Below, in pieces: positions 1-8,871 of a DNA stretch of 64,000 bases. A program made the position numbers and the translations under genes. Source of the DNA: Rossellomorea sp. y25 (lineage in GTDB: Bacteria > Bacillota > Bacilli > Bacillales > Bacillaceae_B); the NCBI RefSeq assembly GCF_038049935.1, contig NZ_CP145886.1, positions 4,269,501 through 4,333,500 on the forward strand. The letters run 5' to 3'. The first letter of the stretch is position 1. Every line of letters starts with the position of its first letter. The notes beneath the pieces are model-generated. The model was not told the origin of the DNA. It saw only the letters and a list, made by a program, of their open reading frames with translations, and did not search any database.

Positions 1-16
1 CCCGAATTCATATAAA

Positions 17-46
17 AAAACCTGCTATCTCTTCGATAACAGGTTT
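17..46 (-). terminator. Rho-independent terminator of the peptide gene
   Basis: Read on the minus strand, AAAACCTG pairs with CAGGTTTT around an inner TTATC/GATAG pairing, followed by a run of T. It lies just after the stop of the short secreted peptide gene and closes the regulator-peptide unit. Confidence 0.8.
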
Positions 47-61
47 TACTAATAGGATTGA

Positions 62-226
62 TTAACTTGTATAGCCTTGTGAAAAAGGACCAGGTTGAGA
101 TTCATCATTAACAAGAATTTGTTGCTGGGAATCACCAGGGTTCTTTTCAATTCCCTTTGTGTAAGATATGACCGTTCCGCTTAATACGAATGATAAAGAT
201 AATAAAAGCACTTTTATTTTCAACAT
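62..226 (-). CDS. Short exported peptide, candidate RRNPP signalling pro-peptide
   Basis: This 54-residue protein starts MLKIKVLLLSLSFVLSG, a Sec-type signal sequence with lysines followed by a hydrophobic core, and continues with a short hydrophilic tail ending GPFSQGYTS. I start it at the ATG at 226, which has a good AGGGAG site. The longer upstream reading has no comparable site. The gene lies directly downstream of an HTH-TPR regulator in the same direction, has its own extended -10 element and is closed by a terminator. That matches nprR-nprX and plcR-papR, where a secreted pro-peptide is cut and its C-terminal region is re-imported to bind the regulator. I do not recognise the sequence as a known peptide. 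The signalling role and the identity of the mature peptide are inferred. A small exported protein of unrelated function is the alternative. Confidence 0.6.
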   Translation of the reverse strand: MLKIKVLLLSLSFVLSGTVISYTKGIEKNPGDSQQQILVNDESQPGPFSQGYTS

Positions 227-317
227 ATTCAACTCTCCCTTTTTCATCTGATAATCATATCTTAAATGAAGAAGGGGGTTAAAAATAACTAGTAAAATCA
301 CCGTGCTTTTTCTCGCA

Positions 318-326
318 ATTATACCA
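318..326 (-). promoter_or_regulatory. Extended -10 promoter element for the peptide gene
   Basis: The minus strand reads TGGTATAAT in the gap between the regulator stop and the peptide start, about 90 bases before the ATG. This is a perfect extended -10 element (TGnTATAAT) with no clear -35, so the peptide can be transcribed separately from its regulator. Confidence 0.5.
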
Positions 327-348
327 TTATTTAGGTCTATTTATTTAC

Positions 349-1638
349 TTATTGATAGATTTTGGGAGCCTCTTTTACCTTATTGTCATTTTTTAATGCA
401 ATCTGATAGTACTTTGCCGCCATTTTATATGCATTCACATTATAATAATGGTCGCCTAGCGTGACTGCATGCTTTTTTGCCAACAAGAATTGCTGATGAT
501 CCAGAGAGAAGTGAATGAGTTGCTGCATTTCTTTCTCATAGTTATAATCATCCCTGCGCACTTTGTATAATTCAGCTACTAATGCATGTATATCTACATA
601 TAAATAGCGCAGATCCAACGTTTCAACAATTTCTATGGCTTCATTTAAGTAGGTATTGGCCAGATTCCATTCTTTTAACTCAGAATATACTTCTACTAAA
701 CCTCTTAAAGAATAAATTCTTTCTTTATCATTCCCTTTATGTATAGTAAGACTCTTCTTGAAATGTACAATAGCCTGGTCAAACTCTTTCATCCCTTGAT
801 AAACTCTTCCATAGTTGTATTCTATCATTCCTTCAAATGTATTATCATGATATTCATCCACCAATGATTTAGCTTTTGAAAGACAGTCTTTCGCCTCTTC
901 AAACATTTGGTCTAAATGATATTGAACGCCTAAAGTGATGAGCACAGAGATGATATTAGTGGTGTTTTCAAATCGTTTGTATAATTTATAAGCCTTCAAT
1001 GTATAGTGACGACTGATGTCTTGTTTTTTGTTCAACCTCTGCTTGACCAAGCCCAAATTATAATACAAATGAGCCCTTTGAATGCTCTCATCATCTTCCA
1101 TCAATCTGTCCGCTTCTGAATAATAGTCATCAGCTTTATGGAAGTTTTGCTTTTGATAGAAATAGTTTCCGCAGGCGATATAGTAAAACATAGAATCTTC
1201 AGGATAGTATTCGTGTACGCGATCAGGTAATAATTTCAGAGAATTGGTATAGATACGATCCGTATTTTTCATTGAATTTATCCGAACATAATAATGCAAT
1301 AAGACTCCATGGATCTGCAACAGAACAGGTACAGGATGCATCTCCATAGAATGAATCTCTAAAAAGGAGATTTCCCTTTCCGACATATGGTTCGTTACTT
1401 TATAATGGTCAATCGTTTCTTGGATGGTCGCCTCAAAATTGGTAATATCGTTATCTGTTAAATATTCAATGGCTACATCCAGTTTTTCAGAGATTTTATG
1501 TAAAAATGCCTTGGAAGGTTTTATTTTTCCATTCTCTATTCTGCTAAGGTACGTAATGGAACAAATACCTTCCACTAATTCAGACTGATTCATTCCTTTA
1601 TGAATTCGCAATTGCCTTATTCTTTCTGCTAGAAACAA
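349..1638 (-). CDS. HTH-TPR transcriptional regulator, NprR/PlcR-like (RRNPP family)
   Basis: This 429-residue cytoplasmic regulator has an N-terminal Xre-type HTH (about residues 5-60, with RIRQLRIHKGMNQSELVEGI and YLSRIENGKIKPS). The rest is alpha-helical repeats of TPR type (about 90-420; for example FHKADDYYSEADRL, EFDQAIVHFKKSLTIH and KMAAKYYQIALKND). The length and layout match NprR (about 420 residues), a peptide-controlled regulator of proteases and late-growth functions in the Bacillus cereus group. The start is a TTG at 1638, supported by a GAAGAAGGG site eight bases upstream. The nearby ATG is out of frame and soon stops. It follows the rsgA paralogue by 44 bases without a visible terminator. 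The candidate pro-peptide gene follows it. Family assignment is strong; the cognate peptide and targets are inferred. Confidence 0.82.
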   Translation of the reverse strand: MFLAERIRQLRIHKGMNQSELVEGICSITYLSRIENGKIKPSKAFLHKISEKLDVAIEYLTDNDITNFEATIQETIDHYKVTNHMSEREISFLEIHSMEMHPVPVLLQIHGVLLHYYVRINSMKNTDRIYTNSLKLLPDRVHEYYPEDSMFYYIACGNYFYQKQNFHKADDYYSEADRLMEDDESIQRAHLYYNLGLVKQRLNKKQDISRHYTLKAYKLYKRFENTTNIISVLITLGVQYHLDQMFEEAKDCLSKAKSLVDEYHDNTFEGMIEYNYGRVYQGMKEFDQAIVHFKKSLTIHKGNDKERIYSLRGLVEVYSELKEWNLANTYLNEAIEIVETLDLRYLYVDIHALVAELYKVRRDDYNYEKEMQQLIHFSLDHQQFLLAKKHAVTLGDHYYNVNAYKMAAKYYQIALKNDNKVKEAPKIYQ

Positions 1639-1682
1639 TGTTTCATCCCTTCTTCTACCTTTTTTGGAATTTGAATGCCAGA

Positions 1683-2744
1683 CTACCTTCTATTGGACCT
1701 TGTCCGATCACCGGAGACCTTCTTCCATTTTTCCTTTTCAAGTAACTGAGTTCTTTTATTCGTCTGTCTGTCTAAATAGGCTAGTTCTTTCTGGAACTTC
1801 TTGAAGTTATCATATCGTTTTTGATCCAGCATTCCTTCCTCAATAGCCTGTTTCACACGACAAGCTGGCTCATTTTCATGCCGGCAATCACTGAACTTGC
1901 AGTATTTAGCTAATTCTTCAATATCTGAGAAGCTTTTTGTCATACTATTGTCTACATCCCAAAGTTGCAGCTCTCTCATACCAGGGGTATCAATCAGGAC
2001 TCCTCCTTCTGGCAGTATGATCAATTCTCTATGAGTGGTCGTATGCTTCCCTTTATCATCGCTATCCCTGATTTCCTTTACTTGCTGTTTGTTCGCTCCA
2101 AATAAATAGTTGCATATTGTTGATTTCCCTACACCAGAGGAACCAAGAAGTGCAACTGTCTCGCCTTCCAAACAGTATCCCTTCAAATATTCCAATCCAA
2201 CGCCTTCTGTTGCACTAATCGCATGGATTGGAACTCCGGGAGCAATACTTTCTATTTCGTTGATACGTGATTCAATGTCATCACATAAATCACATTTGCT
2301 CAACACAATAACAGGATTTGCCCCACTTTCCCACGCTGTAATAAGATATCTCTCTATCCGCCTGAGGTTAAAATCACTGTTTAGAGACATGACTAAAAAC
2401 ACGGTATTAATATTCGTTGCCACGATTTGCTCCTCGGCAGATTCACCTGAAGCCCTTCTGGAAAATTTACTGAAACGGGGAAGAATCCCATGTATAGTAG
2501 CTTTTTTCTCTTCTTTCCGAACAGAAAGTGCCACCCAATCCCCTACAGCGGGAAACTCGCTTCTTTCTTCTGCAACGTGTCTGAACTTACCCGACACCTC
2601 TGCTAACAGTTCTTCTCCTTCGGTTATAACCCGGTAAATGTTTTTATGTTCAAGAATAATTCTTCCTACTTCATAACCAAGTTCCTTATACTCATTAAAC
2701 CTTTCAGCCAATGATGAATTCCAACCCAATTTCGATAATTCCAT
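1683..2744 (-). CDS. rsgA: Ribosome small subunit-dependent GTPase A paralogue
   Basis: This is a circularly permuted GTPase of the RsgA/YjeQ family, which acts in late 30S subunit maturation. An OB-fold-like N-terminal region (about 30-110) is followed by SKCD (149-152, the G4 motif), the P-loop GSSGVGKS (201-208) and IDTPG (about 251-255). A C-terminal zinc site has C282, C287, H289 and C295. The 353-residue length and the basic C-terminal tail (KKVSGDRTRSNRR) differ from the shorter housekeeping RsgA of Bacillus (about 300 residues), so this is probably a second paralogue. The genomic neighbourhood is also unlike the usual prkC-rsgA-rpe context. All key residues are present. Confidence 0.9.
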   Translation of the reverse strand: MELSKLGWNSSLAERFNEYKELGYEVGRIILEHKNIYRVITEGEELLAEVSGKFRHVAEERSEFPAVGDWVALSVRKEEKKATIHGILPRFSKFSRRASGESAEEQIVATNINTVFLVMSLNSDFNLRRIERYLITAWESGANPVIVLSKCDLCDDIESRINEIESIAPGVPIHAISATEGVGLEYLKGYCLEGETVALLGSSGVGKSTICNYLFGANKQQVKEIRDSDDKGKHTTTHRELIILPEGGVLIDTPGMRELQLWDVDNSMTKSFSDIEELAKYCKFSDCRHENEPACRVKQAIEEGMLDQKRYDNFKKFQKELAYLDRQTNKRTQLLEKEKWKKVSGDRTRSNRR

Positions 2745-2879
2745 ACGTTTCCCCCCTGTGTGTAATCCTACCTGTTGAAAGTATCAGATATTAAAGAATA
2801 TTCTAAAATAATACTATACCACATTTTTCTTATGGATAATATATCCTTCTTATGTTTAAGACAAAGGGTCTGATGCCAG

Positions 2880-2955
2880 AACATAAAAAAACGAGGGGGA
2901 TCAACCCCCTCGTCTCTATCACTTTTCGGGACACGGTGCCTGTCCCCCCGTCCCA
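2880..2955. repeat. GGGAC..GTCCC element copy 1 with terminator
   Basis: A stem CGAGGGGG/CCCCCTCG (2892-2912) with a T run on the minus strand forms an intrinsic terminator for the subtilase gene. Next to it is the element end GGGACACGGTGCCTGTCCCC followed by CCGTCCC (2928-2955). The element begins a few bases after the subtilase stop codon. Only one end is preserved. It belongs to the family described at 6649-6751. Confidence 0.75.
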
Positions 2956-2959
2956 CAAT

Positions 2960-5900
2960 CTATCGCTTAACCGTGAATTTCCTCGGAACAGATGACAGCG
3001 TCAATCCACTCTCATCCTTCACAGTAACCTTCACATAGTAGTCCCCATCCGGATAATCACTGTCAGGAGCCCATGGCAGGTTATAGATGGAATGTTCGTC
3101 ATGGATGTCTGCTTCTTCAAGTGTGTTCCCCTGTGCATCGGTAATTTCCAAATGCCAATCAAGGCGTTTGTATCCGAAGAGCGTCAGGCGCAGTGGCTTG
3201 GTTTCACTTACGCTTGAAGCATTGTTGATGCCTAAATAGTTAATAAGCGGTTCGGCGTTTAAATACGTTTCATCCCCCTGATACGCAACCCCCACATTCC
3301 GGGCATTGTCTATGGCAGAGATTGTGACCAGTTCCGGTTTCACTTTTGAGATGTACTCTGATCCCCCGTTTTGAATCCGTTGGGACTTTCCGTTCACCCA
3401 AAGCAGGCTGCCAAGAGGACCGGTACCCGTGTCTGTTATATCCCAGCTGATATGGTAGTTTCCATCCGGCATTTCTTCCACCTTGATGTCTTCTACTTTA
3501 GGAGCTTCGGAATCTACTTTTATCGGAATCTTGGTCTCTTGAGGTTCAGCACCCTCATAGTTTAACGTGCTCGTATAGACGTAATAATATTGTCCATCCT
3601 TTATCGTTTTCCCATCGTCGTCAGTAGAATTCCAGAATAATCCTTCCATTTTATAAGAGTAATTTCTGTAGCTCATGATGTTCTTTCTGAACTTATACGG
3701 ACTTCCATCCTCTGTGAATTCACTAAAGTTGCTTATCTCTTTAATGGTGTTCCCTTTTTCATCCTGAATGCTCAGGGACATTTCCTTCAGGTTACGCAGC
3801 GCGGTGAAGGAAGGATAAGCCCCCTCACTGACGGATCGTGATGACACGCCTATCTTTTCTTTATTGAAGGTTCCAGTGGCCGGATCATATCCGATCGGCA
3901 ACGAATCAATTTCATTGAACAGGACCGTATACCCCAAGAATGCATCCCCTGTTACCGGGCTTTCATCCACATTCGCCATGGAATCCCAGTCTCCGTAGTA
4001 CCCCATAAGCGGTACGGAAAGTGTCGTCAGTTCATTTACCGAGCTTCCTTTTGGTACAAAGCGTACAAACCCTTCAATGAAGCGCCCTTCACTCAGCTCT
4101 TCAGGCAATTCAACTGAAATCTTCACTTCCTCATCACGGTGCGGTTTATATTGATACGGTTCCGCTGGATCGTACGTCTTGCCGTTGATCTTGATGTCTG
4201 CCCCTGTAACCGGTACAGTGTGAAGCGTTAAGTACTCTCTTTCCACTCCATCATGTGTTTGTTTGGTTGTTTCGTCTGTAATTAGATCGATCATAATCTC
4301 ATATTGGTGCTGAGGCTTCACAAGATTTTTCTTTAAAGGCTCCACATTCAAGGTGAAATCAAAGCTGCGTCCCACTTCTTTCAGAGCAACAGAAGCGGCC
4401 TGCTCTAATGGAACACCCGAACGTTCAAGGAGATATGGCGTCTCCATCGCACGGTCGATCTTCATGATCCCGGAACCTTGTCTTCTTGGTGAATAAACCG
4501 AGTGATCATTGGTTGGATTCGTCAGGGTTTCAGACGTATTCATCAATGCGTTTTTCGCTTTTAATACCGTTTCCATCTCTTTCGGAAGACCCAGCTCCTG
4601 ATAATAGTGCTGTAAAAGAAGCGCGGCTCCGCCTGCCACCTGCGGGCTTGCCATGGACGTTCCGCTCATGGTTTCATATTCGTTATTGATCACTGTCGAA
4701 AAAATCTTCCCGCCTGGTGCCGTGATCTCAGGTTTGAAGCTTAAGTCCGTTGGAGATCCAAAGGATGAGAACGTGGACATCGGCTCGGTTGCCGTATTTT
4801 GAACCTTCAGCACTTCGTCAGTCAGTTGCACCGTCACTTCTTCACCGGACTTCAATCGCTCTGCGAGTTCATTTCCATTCACTTGATCGGTTGTGACCGC
4901 CGGAATGAAGTACGGGCTGAAGTATAGGTTTGCATACGATGTCACTTGGGGAGGTGGAACCACCATCACTGCCACAGCACCTTTCCCTGCAGCTGCGGTC
5001 TGCATATAGGTTGCGGGGGAATAGTATTGCGATGGCTGTGCGACCGCGATCTTCCCTTTCAAGTCAAGGTCCTTGACCGCTGCCGAATTCCCCTCACCTA
5101 CATAAACCAGTTCGTATTCCTTGGATGGATCCAGCGTCCCGATCAATTTCTTGATCCCCGGCTGAATTTGATAGCCGAATAGAGTTCCATCTGACAAACG
5201 CAGCCCGTCCACTGTCATCATGTCGTTCTCTGAAGAAGCGACCTGTAGGGCATACGGTGTCACACCAGGGTCTCCCACGAGCCCGATGTCAGGGTTTTTC
5301 GCAAAAGGCAATTGAGACCTTTCCAGCAAATTGTTCTTGGTGCTGTAAGCCGCATTCCCTGCCGCCGCAACGACCAGGACGCCTTGTTCTGTGGCATATT
5401 GAATCGAGCGCTGGACGGGATCATTTGAATCTACGTTTCCAGCATCTGAGCCGAGGCTAAGGTTGATGACGTCTGCGCCCATTTCAACGGCGTGATAGAT
5501 CCCTGCTGCGATATCATCGTCATAAGCGCCGCCACCCTTATCGGAGAATACTTTTTCCGCTAGAAGCTGTACATCGGGAGCAACCCCTTCTGCTTTTTTC
5601 TTCGTTTCTTCATAGGCTCCAACGATCCCCGCTACGTGCGTTCCGTGAGAATTTGAGGTTGGAATGACGTTGGTATCGTTATCTGCCCAGTCGTACCCTG
5701 TAGGAACTTTATCTGTATACCAGGCTTCGTCCACTTCGGTTTGTTGAAACTCATCTTGAAGGTTTTGTTCCGTTAACTTCGCCGCTTTCTTTCCTTCTTC
5801 CGAAAGCTGCATCGCTTCGTGACGGTGGTCCACACCTGAATCAACGACCGCTACGACCATACCTTCCCCGCGCGTGTTATACTTCGTCCATGTATCCATG

Positions 5901-6379
5901 GCCTCAACGAGCTCTTTGCTGTCTACAACGGTATGCTCATATTGTTTGGAAATGCGAACATCCTTTACGCCATCCAGCTTAGCGATTTTTTGAACCTCAC
6001 CAAGTGTTGTATCCACGCTGAAGCCACTGAAACCTTTTGAAAATGTGTGTCTCACTTTAGACTTTGAGTCCTTTTTACCCGAAATGACATTCTTCACCTT
6101 TTCAACTTGAGCGTGCGTCGACGACTTCGCATGCTTGTTCACCTCAACCTCAACGACAATCCTTACATTCTCATTCGGATCGAAGGAAGACTGATCCACA
6201 CCGTACAATGGATCATTGTTCTCTTTGAGTAGTTCCGCAAATGGATTCGATTTCTCCGCCAAAACGGAATGTGGAACCTTCTCTTGTTTGGAAAACTGAA
6301 ACTCCGCACTTGCTGATGCCCCGAACGTCCCTGCAGCCATCACACATGCCAATAAAGATGGTACGACCTTTTTCTTCAT
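2960..6379 (-). CDS. Large secreted S8 (subtilisin-like) serine protease with PA domain
   Basis: This 1139-residue pre-pro-protease starts with a signal peptide (1-26). An I9-like propeptide (about 70-150) follows, then the peptidase domain with the triad D180 (VVDSGVD), H245 (SHGTHVAG) and S575 (GTSMASPQ). A PA-type insert lies between H and S (about 425-520), as in Vpr and lactocepin. The remaining C-terminal 450 residues look like beta-sandwich Fn3-like modules. No LPXTG or SLH anchor is visible, so it is probably released or loosely wall-bound. It is longer than Bacillus subtilis Vpr (about 800 residues) and closer in plan to the lactocepin/C5a-peptidase group. The ATG at 6379 has a GAGGGGAAGT site. 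Its role would be extracellular protein degradation. Confidence 0.93.
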   Translation of the reverse strand: MKKKVVPSLLACVMAAGTFGASASAEFQFSKQEKVPHSVLAEKSNPFAELLKENNDPLYGVDQSSFDPNENVRIVVEVEVNKHAKSSTHAQVEKVKNVISGKKDSKSKVRHTFSKGFSGFSVDTTLGEVQKIAKLDGVKDVRISKQYEHTVVDSKELVEAMDTWTKYNTRGEGMVVAVVDSGVDHRHEAMQLSEEGKKAAKLTEQNLQDEFQQTEVDEAWYTDKVPTGYDWADNDTNVIPTSNSHGTHVAGIVGAYEETKKKAEGVAPDVQLLAEKVFSDKGGGAYDDDIAAGIYHAVEMGADVINLSLGSDAGNVDSNDPVQRSIQYATEQGVLVVAAAGNAAYSTKNNLLERSQLPFAKNPDIGLVGDPGVTPYALQVASSENDMMTVDGLRLSDGTLFGYQIQPGIKKLIGTLDPSKEYELVYVGEGNSAAVKDLDLKGKIAVAQPSQYYSPATYMQTAAAGKGAVAVMVVPPPQVTSYANLYFSPYFIPAVTTDQVNGNELAERLKSGEEVTVQLTDEVLKVQNTATEPMSTFSSFGSPTDLSFKPEITAPGGKIFSTVINNEYETMSGTSMASPQVAGGAALLLQHYYQELGLPKEMETVLKAKNALMNTSETLTNPTNDHSVYSPRRQGSGIMKIDRAMETPYLLERSGVPLEQAASVALKEVGRSFDFTLNVEPLKKNLVKPQHQYEIMIDLITDETTKQTHDGVEREYLTLHTVPVTGADIKINGKTYDPAEPYQYKPHRDEEVKISVELPEELSEGRFIEGFVRFVPKGSSVNELTTLSVPLMGYYGDWDSMANVDESPVTGDAFLGYTVLFNEIDSLPIGYDPATGTFNKEKIGVSSRSVSEGAYPSFTALRNLKEMSLSIQDEKGNTIKEISNFSEFTEDGSPYKFRKNIMSYRNYSYKMEGLFWNSTDDDGKTIKDGQYYYVYTSTLNYEGAEPQETKIPIKVDSEAPKVEDIKVEEMPDGNYHISWDITDTGTGPLGSLLWVNGKSQRIQNGGSEYISKVKPELVTISAIDNARNVGVAYQGDETYLNAEPLINYLGINNASSVSETKPLRLTLFGYKRLDWHLEITDAQGNTLEEADIHDEHSIYNLPWAPDSDYPDGDYYVKVTVKDESGLTLSSVPRKFTVKR

Positions 6380-6648
6380 GACTCTACTTCCCCTCTACTA
6401 TCTTGTATTCTAACTATTCTTATTTTTAATAGTAGATAGAGAGATCGCTTGCGTAAATGGGGGTTTTCAAGCACTTTTCTTTTTAATTTTAAAGGTATTT
6501 AATACCGGTTTGGTGAAGAGAGAATTCCATTTAATAGTCTATTAGTCTGATTATTTAAACATTAAATCCCTTATTTGTATAAATATATATTTAAAATAAC
6601 CCCAAGTGGATAAAACATAGGGAAAGTACCCTAACCTACGCCTTGATT
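6380..6648. other. Intergenic region upstream of the subtilase
   Basis: No gene is seen here. The stretch should hold the subtilase promoter, but I cannot pick a convincing -35/-10 pair. TCTACTAT and ATAGTAGA form an inverted repeat near the start of the region. On the minus strand, 6592-6605 reads TTGGGGTTATTTTA, which resembles the TTGGGTTATT motif near the CWB2, CalY and M4 protease genes. Confidence 0.4.
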
Positions 6649-6751
6649 GGGACGGGGGGACAGGTCCCTTGTCCCAGAACCAAATAAAGACAAGAGGTTG
6701 AATCCCCTTGTCTCTATAATTCTTGGGACAGGGTGCCTGTCCCCATGTCCC
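6649..6751. repeat. Complete 103-bp GGGAC..GTCCC element (copy 2)
   Basis: The left end GGGACGGGGGGACAGGTCCC continues with TTGTCCCAGAA. The right end, read in reverse, is GGGACATGGGGACAGGCACC followed by CTGTCCCAAGAA. The ends are therefore imperfect inverted repeats of about 31 bases, and each can fold on itself. Between them lies AGACAAGGGG/CCTCTTGTCT (about 6687-6713), a terminator stem in the nagA direction. The element overlaps the last 38 bases of nagA. It looks like a short non-autonomous mobile element or a REP-like sequence. No transposase is present. Confidence 0.8.
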
Positions 6752-7892
6752 ACACCACTTCCCCATTGACGAATGTGGCTTGGACGTTCCAGTTTTGGTC
6801 TATGAAGGCGATATTGGCTTTTTTGCCGATTTCTAGGGTCCCGATTTCGTGATCGATGTTTAGTAGCTTTGCCTGGTTTAGACCGACCATTGGCAAAATG
6901 TCCTCAAGGGGGAGGTCCAGCACCTCTGTCATATTCTTAAGACAGTCTAACAGATTCGTTGTACTACCCGCCAAGGAGTTGGTTTCTACGGTCCTGGCAA
7001 TCCGGTCCTTGACTTTCACGTTCATTGTTCCTAGAGTGTAATCACCGTCAGGTAAGTCGGTGGCAGCCATGGAATCGCTTATTAATAGGATGTTGTCTCT
7101 TCCTTTTGCTTTATGTAATAGTTTGACCGCCCCCGGATGGACATGATGGAGGTCTGCGATGCATTCACACAGGCAGTCATCATTGGTCAGGACCGCGCCG
7201 AGGCATCCCGGGTCACGGTGCTTGAAGCCCCGCATTCCGTTGAATGTATGGACCGCGACTTTTGCTCCATGGGAGACAGCAAGATTCGTGGTTTCATAGT
7301 CTGCATTGGTATGACCAATTGAAACATGGATCCCCTTACCCGCTAGGTAGCGGATGACCTCCATGGCATGAGCTTTTTCCGGCGCAATCGTGAGGACTTT
7401 TATGGTGTTATGCGACGCATCAATCAGGTCTTCTATTTCTTTAATAGAAAGCTCCCGCATGTACTCGACAGGGTGTGCCCCTTTATGTTCAGGTGTGATA
7501 TATGGACCCTCCACATAGGAACCGAGAATTTCGGCTCCTGTCGTTTGACCGATGGCACTTCTTACTGCTCCAACCGCCTTGCGGATACTTTCGGGATCGT
7601 GGGTGAGTGTTGTAGGCAGGAACCCTGTTACGCCGTATTTGGCAAGGGACTTAGACATCTCGTTTAGGGAAGAGACACTTCCATCCATCGTATCATGTCC
7701 CGCGATTCCATGAATATGGAGATCAATCATTCCTGGTATGGCAGAACAACCGGGTAAAGCGATGATGGGACATGATGGAGGTTCCTTTGTTATCCCTGAA
7801 ATCCGCCCATCTTCAATGAGGAGGTACCCGTTTTCAACTATTCCTTCCGGTGTATATATGTGGTCAGCCTTCACAGCTTTCAAGTTCTTCAT
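6714..7892 (-). CDS. nagA: N-acetylglucosamine/galactosamine-6-phosphate deacetylase
   Basis: This amidohydrolase removes the acetyl group from an N-acetylhexosamine 6-phosphate in the cytoplasm. Motifs are DLHIHG (H59 and H61, metal ligands), SYVEGPYI (E128), SIGHTNAD and ISDSMAATDLPDG. The ATG at 7892 directly abuts its AAAGGGG site. A TTG three codons later (7883) has a nine-base spacing and may be the true start. It is the last gene of a unit with AgaS, a class II aldolase, a sugar-phosphate kinase and a ROK kinase, so GalNAc-6-phosphate (an AgaA role) is as likely as GlcNAc-6-phosphate. The final eleven residues (DMGTGTLSQEL) are encoded by the inserted repeat element, so the original C-terminus has been replaced. 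Confidence 0.9.
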   Translation of the reverse strand: MKNLKAVKADHIYTPEGIVENGYLLIEDGRISGITKEPPSCPIIALPGCSAIPGMIDLHIHGIAGHDTMDGSVSSLNEMSKSLAKYGVTGFLPTTLTHDPESIRKAVGAVRSAIGQTTGAEILGSYVEGPYITPEHKGAHPVEYMRELSIKEIEDLIDASHNTIKVLTIAPEKAHAMEVIRYLAGKGIHVSIGHTNADYETTNLAVSHGAKVAVHTFNGMRGFKHRDPGCLGAVLTNDDCLCECIADLHHVHPGAVKLLHKAKGRDNILLISDSMAATDLPDGDYTLGTMNVKVKDRIARTVETNSLAGSTTNLLDCLKNMTEVLDLPLEDILPMVGLNQAKLLNIDHEIGTLEIGKKANIAFIDQNWNVQATFVNGEVVWDMGTGTLSQEL

Positions 7893-7944
7893 CCCCTTTA
7901 ATATAAATAAACAGAACAAGCAACACCATCAGAGGTGCTGCTTT

Positions 7945-8871
7945 CTAGACTGATTCTTTCATGTTCAACCGGTTTAAGGCAAGGTAACATGCTCCGTATA
8001 ATCCAGCATCATTTCCCAAGGCGGAAGCAATAACCTTGTCCTCACACCCGTACACATCCATAACTTCATTCCGTACTTGGTTATTTATATCTTGGAAAAG
8101 AGGACCGGTACCCTCTGTGATCCCGCCCCCAATGATGATCTTTTCTGGGTTGAGAAGATGAATCACGTTGGATACTCCTATACTAATATAACGGATGAAC
8201 CGTTGATAAACGCCAAGGGCGACTGGATCGCCCGCCATGACAAGCTCCATGATCGTTTCACCTGAAACGTTTTCCACTCCGATGACATTTCGTATGGCTT
8301 CATCCTTATAGTCCTGGACAAAAGCGGAGGTGGATGCATACCGTTCAAAGCAGCCTTTTCTGCCGCAACTGCACGGTTTCCCCCCTGTAACAATGACGGT
8401 ATGGCCAAGCTCTCCCGCAAGTCCCCCAGAGCCATGCATGACTTGACCATCCATCACAATGCTGCTGCCGATTCCAGTACCGAGGGTCAGAAACACAGCG
8501 TCACGCTTCCCTTTGAGGGCACCTTGCCACATCTCGCCAAGGCATGCACTTTTCACATCGTTTTCAACGGATACAGGCAAGTGGGTCAAATGAGACAACT
8601 TTTCTCCAAGCTGCGCCCCACTATATCCTTCTATATTATTTGAAAATAATATCATCCCCCTTTTATGATCAACCAATCCACAAGATGATATCCCGATGGC
8701 AGAAATGGGTTGATCAAGCTGAAACGTTTTCACTTTTTCATTTAGAACATCAACGATTTCATTGCTTATGGGGGTCGTTGTCTTTCCTTTCGAAAGTAGG
8801 TGTCCATGTCCATCAAAAACACCATATTTAATAAAGGTTCCCCCGATGTCAAAACACGCGATATGACTCAT
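7945..8871 (-). CDS. ROK-family sugar kinase (Zn type)
   Basis: This ROK protein of 308 residues has an N-terminal phosphate-binding motif (DIGGTFIKYGV), a catalytic ENDVK, GTGIGSS, an intact ELGH and the zinc cluster CSCGRKGC. It should phosphorylate a hexose or N-acetylhexosamine with ATP. The ATG at 8871 is chosen because GGGGGA lies seven bases upstream. The longer reading begins at a TTG without a site. It overlaps the preceding kinase gene by 23 bases, so the two are probably translationally coupled. In this operon the likely substrate is GalNAc or a related amino sugar brought in unphosphorylated by the ABC importer. The substrate is inferred from context. Confidence 0.88.
   Translation of the reverse strand: MSHIACFDIGGTFIKYGVFDGHGHLLSKGKTTTPISNEIVDVLNEKVKTFQLDQPISAIGISSCGLVDHKRGMILFSNNIEGYSGAQLGEKLSHLTHLPVSVENDVKSACLGEMWQGALKGKRDAVFLTLGTGIGSSIVMDGQVMHGSGGLAGELGHTVIVTGGKPCSCGRKGCFERYASTSAFVQDYKDEAIRNVIGVENVSGETIMELVMAGDPVALGVYQRFIRYISIGVSNVIHLLNPEKIIIGGGITEGTGPLFQDINNQVRNEVMDVYGCEDKVIASALGNDAGLYGACYLALNRLNMKESV

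Noticed and set aside
2110..2637. 175-residue plus-strand ORF
   Set aside because: It is antisense to the rsgA paralogue, whose GTPase motifs are all intact.
2768..2956. Short ORF reading MGRGDRHRVPKSDRDEG
   Set aside because: It is translation of repeat copy 1 and its terminator, as are similar ORFs at 6551-6766 and 20079-20348.
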